Shown here: piece by piece, positions 42,879-49,343 of the stretch | How the letters are laid out: the number at the start of each line of letters is the position of its first letter | Position numbering within the stretch: the first letter of the stretch is position 1 | NCBI GenBank assembly: GCA_046328525.1 | Contig: JAXLWK010000003.1 | Location: forward strand, 1,116,001 to 1,180,000 | Direction: 5' to 3' | DNA length: 64,000 nt | Source: JBDHWG01 sp046328525 | Lineage (GTDB): Bacteria > Chloroflexota > Anaerolineae > Epilineales > JAHCIE01 | Notes under the pieces: model-generated | Told to the model about the DNA's origin: nothing | The model's input: only the letters and a program-made list of their open reading frames with translations | Databases searched by the model: none | Made by a program: the position numbers and the translations under genes

Positions 42879-43148
42879 ATGTGCAGGAATATCAAGACAT
42901 TGTTTAACTTCGACCCGCCCGCTGGTGAAGAAGAGATTCGCGCCGCCGCGCTCCAGTATGTGCGCAAAGTCAGCGGCTTCAACGCGCCATCGCAGGCCAA
43001 CCAGGCCGCCTTTGACGCCGCCGTGGACGACATCGCCCGTGTCACGTTCCAACTCCTCGCAGCCCTCGAAACAGCCGCGCAGCCCAAAGACCGCGAGATC
43101 GAAGCGGCCCGGGCGAAGGCGCGCTCCGCTCAGAGGTTCGCAAAGTGA
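42879..43148 (+). CDS. DUF2277 family protein
   Basis: 89 aa. MCRNIKTLFNFDPPAGEEEI is the diagnostic start of DUF2277, followed by AALQYVRKVSGFNAPSQANQ and an Arg-rich end. It is a small helical protein with a conserved Cys at position 2; its function is unknown. ATG at 42879 follows GGAGGAG at 7 nt. The stop overlaps the sigma-factor start (GTGA), so the two are translationally coupled. Confidence 0.88.
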   Translation: MCRNIKTLFNFDPPAGEEEIRAAALQYVRKVSGFNAPSQANQAAFDAAVDDIARVTFQLLAALETAAQPKDREIEAARAKARSAQRFAK

Positions 43149-44398
43149 CGCTACGTGTGGACACAGCCGAACGACCGCATCAGGTGGTGGACCGCATCTA
43201 CCGCGCCGAGTCGCGCCGCATCTTCGCCTCGTTGGTGCGTTTACTGGGCGACTTCGACCTGGCCGAAGACGCGCTGCAAGATGCGTTTCGCGCCGCCGTC
43301 GAGCAGTGGCCGCGTGACGGCGTACCGGCCAACCCGCGAACCTGGCTCATCTCGGCCGGCCGCTTCAAGGCCATTGACCGCATGCGGCGGAAGGCGCGCT
43401 TCGACGCCGCCCTCACGACCCTCGGCGAGCAACTCGACCCCGACGCGGACCCCGCCCTGGACGTGGACGCCCTGGAGGATGACCAGCTCCGCCTCATCTT
43501 CACGTGCTGCCATCCGGCGCTCTCCCTCGAAGCGCGTATTGCGCTCACGCTGCGCGAGGTCTGCGGCCTGACGACCGAGGAGATTGCCCGCGCCTTCCTG
43601 ACGACGCCGTCCACTCTGGCTCAGCGCATCGTGCGCGCGAAGGCGAAGATCCGCAACGCCCGCATTCCCTATCGCGTGCCGACCCAGGCCGAGCTTCCGG
43701 AGCGCCTGGACGGCGTCCTTCACGTCATCTACCTTGTGTTCAACGAGGGCTACTCCGCCTCCACCGGCGAGTCCCTGACCCGCCCCGACCTGTCCGGCGA
43801 GGCCATTCGCCTCGGCCGCCTCCTCCACGATTTGGCGCCGGGGCCGGAGGTAGGCGGGCTGCTCGCGCTCATGTTGCTGCACGAGTCCCGCCGCCCCGCT
43901 CGAACGTCGCCGACAGGCGACTTGGTACTGCTGGAACACCAGGATCGCGCGCTCTGGAACCGGGACATGATCGCGGAAGGCACAACCCTTGTGGCGCGCT
44001 CGTTGGCGTCGGGGAACGCCGGCCGGTATTCGCTCCAGGCGGCCATTGCCGCCGTGCACGCCCAGGCGGCCAGCGTCGAGGCGACCGACTGGGGGCAGAT
44101 CGTCGCCTTCTACGACGCGCTGGCGCAGATCGAGCCGTCGCCGGTCGTCGAGTTGAATCGCGCCGTGGCGGTGGCGATGCGTGACGGGCCGGCGGCGGGC
44201 CTGGAACTCGTGGATCAGCTTCTGGCGCAAGGCGACCTGGCCGACTACCACCTGGCCCACGCCGCTCGCGCCGACCTGTGTCGGAGACTGGGACGCTCAA
44301 CCGACGCGCGCGCCGCCTACGCCCGTGCGCTCGCCCTCGCCCAGCAGGAGCCGGAGCGGCGCTTCCTGGAGAAGCGCCTGGCCGAGCTGGCCGAGTGA
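43145..44398 (+). CDS. ECF42-type RNA polymerase sigma factor with C-terminal TPR-like domain
   Basis: 417 aa, about twice a normal ECF sigma. Sigma-2 region: SRRIFASLVRLLGDFDLAED with DALQDAFRAAVEQWP. Sigma-4 region: LTLREVCGLTTEEIARAF and STLAQRIVRAKAKIR. From about residue 185 a long helical domain begins (VLHVIYLVFNEGYSASTGES), the signature of the ECF42 C-terminal extension, ending in TPR-like helices. ECF42 factors lack an anti-sigma factor; the C-terminal domain controls them, and they are linked to DGPF (YCII) proteins. Two DGPF genes lie 2.5-3.5 kb downstream. GTG at 43145 is coupled to DUF2277; a second in-frame GTG at 43157 is possible. Confidence 0.9.
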   Translation: MTLRVDTAERPHQVVDRIYRAESRRIFASLVRLLGDFDLAEDALQDAFRAAVEQWPRDGVPANPRTWLISAGRFKAIDRMRRKARFDAALTTLGEQLDPDADPALDVDALEDDQLRLIFTCCHPALSLEARIALTLREVCGLTTEEIARAFLTTPSTLAQRIVRAKAKIRNARIPYRVPTQAELPERLDGVLHVIYLVFNEGYSASTGESLTRPDLSGEAIRLGRLLHDLAPGPEVGGLLALMLLHESRRPARTSPTGDLVLLEHQDRALWNRDMIAEGTTLVARSLASGNAGRYSLQAAIAAVHAQAASVEATDWGQIVAFYDALAQIEPSPVVELNRAVAVAMRDGPAAGLELVDQLLAQGDLADYHLAHAARADLCRRLGRSTDARAAYARALALAQQEPERRFLEKRLAELAE

Positions 44399-44464
44399 GG
44401 CGAGTCTAAACACAGCCTTGAAATTCGTCGCCGAAGATGTCTATTTCGTCGGCGGCGAACCGAC

Positions 44465-44470
44465 TATAAT
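44465..44470 (+). promoter_or_regulatory. -10 element upstream of the alpha/beta hydrolase gene
   Basis: A perfect TATAAT with TATTTC at 17 bp (44442-44447) as a poor -35. It sits 42 bp before the hydrolase start and could be an alternative-sigma or activated promoter. Confidence 0.35.
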
Positions 44471-44511
44471 GAGATCGTGACAGCGCAAAGTAGCGTGAAA
44501 GGATGATAACG

Positions 44512-45321
44512 ATGAGTGAGGTCACTTTGTCTGTCGGAAGCTACGCTCAGGTCAACGGCCTGGACCTGTACTATGAGGTTCACGGAGCCGGTCAGCCGCT
44601 GGTGCTGCTGCACGGTGGTCTGGGCGCGATTGAGATGTTCGGCGACCTTCTGCCGCAGCTGGCCGAAGGGCGCCAGGTCATCGCCGTAGACTTGCAGGGG
44701 CATGGCCGCACGGCGGACATAGACCGGCCGCCGCGGTTCGAGCTGATGGCCGACGATGTGGCTGCGCTCATCCGCTATCTCGGCCTCGAGCGCGCCGACG
44801 TGATGGGCTACTCCCTGGGCGGGGGTGTCGCCTGGCAGCTCGCCATCCGCCATCCAGACGTCGTGCGCCGGCTCGTGATCATCTCGGCAGCGGTGAAGCG
44901 GAGCGGCTTGTACCCGGAGGTCATTGCGGCCACGGCAGGTGTGAACGCCGAGGCGGCCGAAGCCATGAAGCCATCCCCGATTTACCAGCTCTACGCCCGC
45001 ATCGCGCCGCGGCCGGAGGACTGGCCGCTGTTGGTCACCAAGACGGGCGAATTGCTCCAGCAAGACTATGACTGGTCAGCAGACGTGGCGGCGATCAAGG
45101 CCCCCACACTCGTCGTCGTCGGGGACGCGGACAGCATCCGCCTTGCTCACGTCGTCGAGATGTTCGAGCTTCTCGGCGGCGGCCAGAGAGATGGCGGGCT
45201 GGATGGCTCTGGGATGTCGAAGTCTCGGCTCGCCGTCCTGCCCGGCACAACCCACTACGCCATCCTCGACTCGCCGCCCCTGACGGCAGTGGTCATGCCG
45301 TTCTTGAGCGAGCCGGCTTAG
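44512..45321 (+). CDS. Alpha/beta hydrolase
   Basis: 269 aa. Oxyanion-hole motif VLLHGGLGAIE, nucleophile elbow VMGYSLGGGVAWQLA (Ser), acid TLVVVGDADSIR (Asp) and catalytic His in PGTTHYAIL. The cap region is short. Substrate unknown; the fold includes esterases, lactonases and peroxidases. I chose ATG at 44512 with AAAGG 9-10 nt upstream; the ATG at 44503 directly touches that site. It follows the ECF42 gene by 113 bp with a -10-like element between. Confidence 0.88.
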   Translation: MSEVTLSVGSYAQVNGLDLYYEVHGAGQPLVLLHGGLGAIEMFGDLLPQLAEGRQVIAVDLQGHGRTADIDRPPRFELMADDVAALIRYLGLERADVMGYSLGGGVAWQLAIRHPDVVRRLVIISAAVKRSGLYPEVIAATAGVNAEAAEAMKPSPIYQLYARIAPRPEDWPLLVTKTGELLQQDYDWSADVAAIKAPTLVVVGDADSIRLAHVVEMFELLGGGQRDGGLDGSGMSKSRLAVLPGTTHYAILDSPPLTAVVMPFLSEPA

Positions 45322-45354
45322 GTCGTGGCCAGGTCAATCACACAGGAGGAAGAT

Positions 45355-46470
45355 ATGAGTAGTGTTCGAGTGCTGGTGGGTACGCGGAAGGGCGCGTTCA
45401 TTCTGACTTCCGATGGCAAGCGCGAGACGTGGGACGTGAGCGGTCCACTCTTCGCCGGCTGGGAGATGTACCATTTGAAAGGTTCGCCCGTTGACCCCAA
45501 CCGCCTGTATGCGTCGCAGTCCAACGCGTGGTTCGGGCAAACGATGCAGCGCTCCGATGACGGCGGCAAGACGTGGGAGCCGGTCGGCAACAAGTTCGCC
45601 TACGACGGCGACCCCGGCACACACCAATGGTACGACGGCACGCCGCACCCGTGGGAGTTCGCGCGGGTCTGGCATCTCGAGCCGTCGCTGACCGACCCCG
45701 ACACGGTGTACGCCGGCGTCCAGGATGCGGCGCTGTTCCGCTCAACAGACGGCGGCCAGACGTGGGGCGAGCTGCCGGGGCTGCGCGAAGCCAAGGGCCA
45801 CCTGTGGGCGCCGGGCGCCGGCGGGATGTGCCTGCACACCATCCTCCTGGACCCCAGCAACCCCGACCGCATCTACGTCGCCATCTCGGCGGCGGGCGCG
45901 TTCCGCACCGACGATGCGGGCCAGACCTGGAAGCCCATCAACCACGGCCTCATTTCTCCGTGGGAGCTGCCCGACCCGGATGCTGACGTGGGCCACTGCG
46001 TACACAACATGGCGATGCACCCGTCGCGCCCCGGCGTGCTGTTCATGCAGAAGCACTGGGACGTCATGCGCAGCGACAACTGCGGCGACTCATGGCACGA
46101 GATCAGCGGCAATCTGCCGAGCGATTTCGGCTTCCCCATCGCCGTCCACGCCCACGAGCCTGAGACTGTCTATGTGGTTCCTATCAAGAGCGACTCGGAG
46201 CACTACCCACCGGAGGGCAAGCTGCGCGTGTATCGCAGCCGGGCCGGCGGCAACGAGTGGGAGGCGCTGACGAACGGCCTGCCCCAAAGCAACTGCTTCG
46301 TCAACGTCCTGCGCGACGCCATGTCTGTAGACACGCTCGACGCGTGCGGCATCTACTTCGGCACGACCGGCGGCCAGGTCTACGTGTCCACGGACGCGGG
46401 CGACACGTGGACGAGCATCGTGCATGACCTTCCGTCGGTCATGTCTGTGGAAGTGCAGACCCTGCCATGA
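45355..46470 (+). CDS. Beta-propeller (sialidase/BNR-like) protein
   Basis: 371 aa without a signal peptide. It carries BNR/Asp-box repeats: SDDGGKTWEPV, STDGGQTWGEL, TDDAGQTWKPI, SDNCGDSWHEI and STDAGDTWTSI, spaced as in a six- or seven-bladed propeller. His/Trp-rich loops such as DGTPHPWEFARVWHLE lie where an active or binding site could form. Similar proteins are labelled exo-alpha-sialidase or glycosyl hydrolase, but the sialidase Arg triad is not evident, so the enzymatic role is open. AGGAGG precedes ATG at 45355. The stop overlaps the MoaD-like gene by 4 bp. Confidence 0.8.
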   Translation: MSSVRVLVGTRKGAFILTSDGKRETWDVSGPLFAGWEMYHLKGSPVDPNRLYASQSNAWFGQTMQRSDDGGKTWEPVGNKFAYDGDPGTHQWYDGTPHPWEFARVWHLEPSLTDPDTVYAGVQDAALFRSTDGGQTWGELPGLREAKGHLWAPGAGGMCLHTILLDPSNPDRIYVAISAAGAFRTDDAGQTWKPINHGLISPWELPDPDADVGHCVHNMAMHPSRPGVLFMQKHWDVMRSDNCGDSWHEISGNLPSDFGFPIAVHAHEPETVYVVPIKSDSEHYPPEGKLRVYRSRAGGNEWEALTNGLPQSNCFVNVLRDAMSVDTLDACGIYFGTTGGQVYVSTDAGDTWTSIVHDLPSVMSVEVQTLP

Positions 46471-46763
46471 TCCGTGTTGTTCTGCCGGCGCACCTCTACA
46501 CCCTGGCGCGCACGACCCGCGAGGTCCGCCTCGATGTCGCGGCGCCGGTGACGCAGCGGACGGTGCTCGACGCCCTGGAGGCGACGTACCCGATGCTGCG
46601 CGGAACGATCCGCGACCAGGCGACGAAGACGCGGCGGCCGCTGGTGCGCTTCTTCGCGTGCGAGGAGGACCTGTCCCACGAGTCGCCGGACGCGCTGCTG
46701 CCCCAGGAGGTCGTGTCGGGCAAGGAGCCGTTTCTCATCGTCGGCGCGATGGCCGGCGGCTAA
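46467..46763 (+). CDS. MoaD/ThiS family ubiquitin-like protein
   Basis: 98 aa. Beta-grasp pattern (MIRVVLPAHLYTLARTTREV with VRLDVAAPVTQRTVLDALEA) ending in the Gly-Gly terminus GAMAGG that is adenylated or thiocarboxylated in sulfur carriers. It overlaps the propeller gene by 4 bp (ATGA), a pairing seen in other bacteria from general knowledge. Whether it carries sulfur or marks proteins is unknown; no moaE or E1-like gene is nearby. A cofactor-sulfurase-like gene at 63036 is too distant to count as a partner. Confidence 0.82.
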   Translation: MIRVVLPAHLYTLARTTREVRLDVAAPVTQRTVLDALEATYPMLRGTIRDQATKTRRPLVRFFACEEDLSHESPDALLPQEVVSGKEPFLIVGAMAGG

Positions 46764-46788
46764 TGGCGTGTTACCCGTGAGGCGACAG

Positions 46789-46852
46789 TTCTGTAGTGGC
46801 GACTTCCAGTCGCTCCCGCGACCGCAGAACGACTGAAGTCGTCACTACAGAA
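46789..46852. repeat. Imperfect inverted repeat (hairpin element)
   Basis: Arms 46789-46812 and 46830-46852 pair over about 23 bp with one mismatch and one bulged base, around a 17-nt loop. The arm core TAGTGACGACTTCAGTCG looks like a dispersed Chloroflexota-type intergenic repeat or small MITE. It lies between the MoaD-like and first DGPF genes and could end the upstream transcript. Confidence 0.65.
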
Positions 46853-46874
46853 CGCGGAACTGGAGGCTTGAGTT

Positions 46875-47231
46875 ATGAAGTACATGCTGCTAATTTACGG
46901 GGATGAGTGCGCGCTGAGCGAGGCCGAACGCCAGGACTGCTACCGCGAATCGACCCAGCTGGCTTACCAGCTCGACGCCGCCGGCCACTTCCTCGCCACG
47001 GCCCCGCTGCACCCGACAACGATGGCGACAAGCGTGCGCGTGCGCGAGGGCAAGCGACTCGTGACCGACGGCCCGTTTGCGGAAACGCGGGAACAGCTCG
47101 GCGGCTTCTTCCTGGTCGAGGCATGCGACCTGGACGAGGCCCTCGCCATCGCGGCGCAGATTCCGGCGGCGCGGTGGGGTACGGTCGAGGTCCGGCCGGT
47201 CATCGAGATCGGCGGGCTGCCGAGGGGCTAG
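46875..47231 (+). CDS. DGPF (YCII-related) domain protein
   Basis: 118 aa. MKYMLLIYGDECALSEAE start, VTDGPFAETREQLGGFFLVE with the defining DGPF motif at about residue 60, and EVRPVIEIGGLPRG at the end. This dimeric ferredoxin-like fold is the hallmark partner of ECF42 sigma factors. Function unknown; usually considered an effector of the oxidative or chemical stress regulon. It sits directly after the hairpin at 46789-46852 with no promoter that I recognise. Confidence 0.87.
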   Translation: MKYMLLIYGDECALSEAERQDCYRESTQLAYQLDAAGHFLATAPLHPTTMATSVRVREGKRLVTDGPFAETREQLGGFFLVEACDLDEALAIAAQIPAARWGTVEVRPVIEIGGLPRG

Positions 47232-47250
47232 GGCGCTGTCCGGCCATCCT

Positions 47251-47282
47251 GCGGGCTGAGGCCCGAAATTGCCTCAGCCCGC
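47251..47282 (+). terminator. Perfect 12-bp hairpin after the first DGPF gene
   Basis: GCGGGCTGAGGC (47251-47262), 8-nt loop, GCCTCAGCCCGC (47271-47282), 20 nt past the stop. Flanking CCCGAAAT and ATTTCGGG could form an alternative pairing. No long T-run. Confidence 0.55.
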
Positions 47283-47391
47283 TGTCTATTTCGGGCGCTG
47301 TGGAACGACTACACTTTGAGAACAACTGGAGCGCCGCTGCGATACAACCAGATCAGGACGTAGCGGCTGTGATCGAGAGGGAGAAATAACG

Positions 47392-47826
47392 ATGCGGTTC
47401 ATGATGCTGATGATTCCCAGTAACCAGGTGCCCGACGACAAGAATCCGGAGAAGGGCGCGATGCCAAGCGACGAAGACATCGCGGTGATGATGAAGTACA
47501 ACGAGGCGATGGTCAAGGCCGGCGTTCTCCTCAGTGGCGAGGGCCTTCATTCGTCCGCGAAGGGCGCGCGGGTCACGTGGTCGGGCGGCAAGCCCATCGT
47601 CACCGACGGGCCGTTCCCGGAGGCGCGGGAAGTCATTGGCGGCTACTGGATGATTCGGGTGAACTCGAAGGAGGAGGCCGTCGCGTGGGCAACCCGCTGC
47701 CCCGTGGGGGACGGCGTCACGATCGAGATTCGCCAGGTCTTCGAGCCAGAGGACTTCGGCTCGGACGTCGCGCGCCAGGAACGAGCGCTGCTTGAAGAGA
47801 TCGCCAGGCGCCAGGACGCTCGCTAA
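47392..47826 (+). CDS. DGPF (YCII-related) domain protein (second copy)
   Basis: 144 aa. MRFMMLMIPSNQVPDDKNPE start, VTDGPFPEAREVIGGYWMIR carrying the DGPF motif near residue 65, and a C-terminal helix (RQERALLEEIARRQDAR) absent from the first copy. It belongs to the longer DGPF subgroup. GAGAGGGAG precedes ATG at 47392. Its end overlaps the convergent GVYG-repeat gene by 4 bp. Confidence 0.88.
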   Translation: MRFMMLMIPSNQVPDDKNPEKGAMPSDEDIAVMMKYNEAMVKAGVLLSGEGLHSSAKGARVTWSGGKPIVTDGPFPEAREVIGGYWMIRVNSKEEAVAWATRCPVGDGVTIEIRQVFEPEDFGSDVARQERALLEEIARRQDAR

Positions 47827-49259
47827 GGCGCGTAGACAACGAAGTTGAAGTTGGCCTGGACCTTGTTTCCCGACAAGTCGAACATGTAGACAAGCATTCG
47901 CCCGTCATTGGTGGCGGAGGTGACGGGCACGATGGGCACGACGGTAGTTGGGTCACCGCGCACAGCGGTGACCACGGTGGCAAAGTCGCCGGTTCCGTAA
48001 TACACATTCGCGATACGGATCACGTAGGCGCGGCTGGCCGCATCCCAGATGATCGAAGTGACATTGGGCGTCCCGCGTTGCAGGACTCCGTTCAGGTTGA
48101 CCTGGGCATAGGCGACGGGCGCGGCCCGCGCCGGGCTGCCGAGGTAGGTCTGGGTCAGCGTCCCGTCAACTTCGACGTCGCCGCCGAACTGCCCGGCCAG
48201 GCCGTGGGCCGATTCGCCGTAGACGCCCACGCCGTTGGGGCTGACACCGGCGACGCCCTTCGCCGCGCTTCCGCCCTTCGTCTCTCCATACACGCCGTCG
48301 CCGCTGGCGCTGATGCCGTGGACGCCTTTTTCGCTGCCCGACTTTCCAGTCACGCCAGCGCCAGTATCGGATTGCCCCCAGACACCATTGCCCGCGCTCG
48401 AATTGCCCCACACGCCGTTGCTCGTCCCCTGGCCGTACACGCCGTAGTAGAGGCCGGCCCCGTACACGCCCGTACCACCGTTGGACTTGCCTTCGACACC
48501 GTAACCGGCGTCCGCCTGCCCGTACACGCCGCTGCCCGTGCCGGTGTACCCCTCGACACCGTGGCCGTTGGCCGAGTTGAAGCCGACCACGCCGCCGTTG
48601 TCGGCCGCGCTAGTTGTGCCATAAATGCCAGCGGACTTGACAGACTCGCCATATATGCCAAAGCTACTCGTGCTGAGGCCGTCTACGCCATCGCTAGCAA
48701 CGCTCTCCCCAACCAACGCTGCGTGGCCCGATGTGTTGGCGTTGGTCACAATAAAGTGTCCGGCCGAGCCTGTCCCCGCGTTGGTCACGTTGAACAGGTC
48801 TCCGTCACTAGCGAAATCTCCGACAAACGGTAGCCGCAGGCCGAAGGCATACGGGGCAGCGGTGATATGTTGCCGGGGAGAGAGCGTGACAAAGCCACCG
48901 GAGCCTGAGGGGCAACGCACCTCTGTTTTGAGCCACCGATCAGCGCCGGTGAAAGCGTCACCGAACGGCAGACCGACCGTGAACAGGCCGTTACTGACCC
49001 GCTGGCCGACCAGGGTGTGCGGCCCGCCACCGACATCCAGGCCCGCCTGCGCATCATCGTACAAGGTGAACCTCAAGTCGCAGGTTCCGTTCACCGGTGC
49101 GCCGTTCTTTTGGACCTGGCCCTGGAAGGCGAAGGTGCTCGGAACAGAGGTAGATGGCGACACCACAGGCCCGAGATTCGGGCCGTCCGCGACAACGAGG
49201 GTCGCGAGAGCCAGAATCGCAAAAGCGACCAGAATTGCTATCCAGACACGCACGCGCAT
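47823..49259 (-). CDS. Secreted GVYG-repeat surface protein
   Basis: 478 aa. Signal or anchor helix (VWIAILVAFAILALATLVVA), then a conserved N-terminal module (TFAFQGQVQKNGAPVNGTCD, RQHITAAPYAFGLR) that occurs in many environmental bacterial surface proteins. Residues ~170-370 are short repeats around GVYG-x-S / GVWG-x-S, spaced about 8-20 residues, likely a beta-helix or fibre like phage tail-spike repeats. The C-terminal ~100 residues (YAQVNLNGVLQRG to NFNFVVYAP) form a beta domain. Function unknown, probably adhesion or surface structure. ATG at 49259 follows GGAGG. Confidence 0.78.
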   Translation of the reverse strand: MRVRVWIAILVAFAILALATLVVADGPNLGPVVSPSTSVPSTFAFQGQVQKNGAPVNGTCDLRFTLYDDAQAGLDVGGGPHTLVGQRVSNGLFTVGLPFGDAFTGADRWLKTEVRCPSGSGGFVTLSPRQHITAAPYAFGLRLPFVGDFASDGDLFNVTNAGTGSAGHFIVTNANTSGHAALVGESVASDGVDGLSTSSFGIYGESVKSAGIYGTTSAADNGGVVGFNSANGHGVEGYTGTGSGVYGQADAGYGVEGKSNGGTGVYGAGLYYGVYGQGTSNGVWGNSSAGNGVWGQSDTGAGVTGKSGSEKGVHGISASGDGVYGETKGGSAAKGVAGVSPNGVGVYGESAHGLAGQFGGDVEVDGTLTQTYLGSPARAAPVAYAQVNLNGVLQRGTPNVTSIIWDAASRAYVIRIANVYYGTGDFATVVTAVRGDPTTVVPIVPVTSATNDGRMLVYMFDLSGNKVQANFNFVVYAP

Positions 49260-49275
49260 ATACCCTCCGGATGGT

Positions 49276-49312
49276 CAATCACTCGCCTCACGTTCTGCGT
49301 GGCGAGTGATTG
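49276..49312 (-). terminator. Hairpin between the FtsX-type permease and the GVYG gene
   Basis: CAATCACTCGCC (49276-49287) and GGCGAGTGATTG (49301-49312) are exact complements, extended inside by CACG/CGTG. It lies about 30-70 nt past the permease stop on the minus strand, without a T-run. Confidence 0.55.
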
Positions 49313-49343
49313 TACACCGAGAGGGAATGACAGTAAAGGACGG

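Noticed and set aside
45355..46470. Assignment as a true sialidase
   Set aside because: Asp-box repeats are structural and occur in many propellers. I do not see the sialidase Arg triad, so only a propeller fold is claimed.
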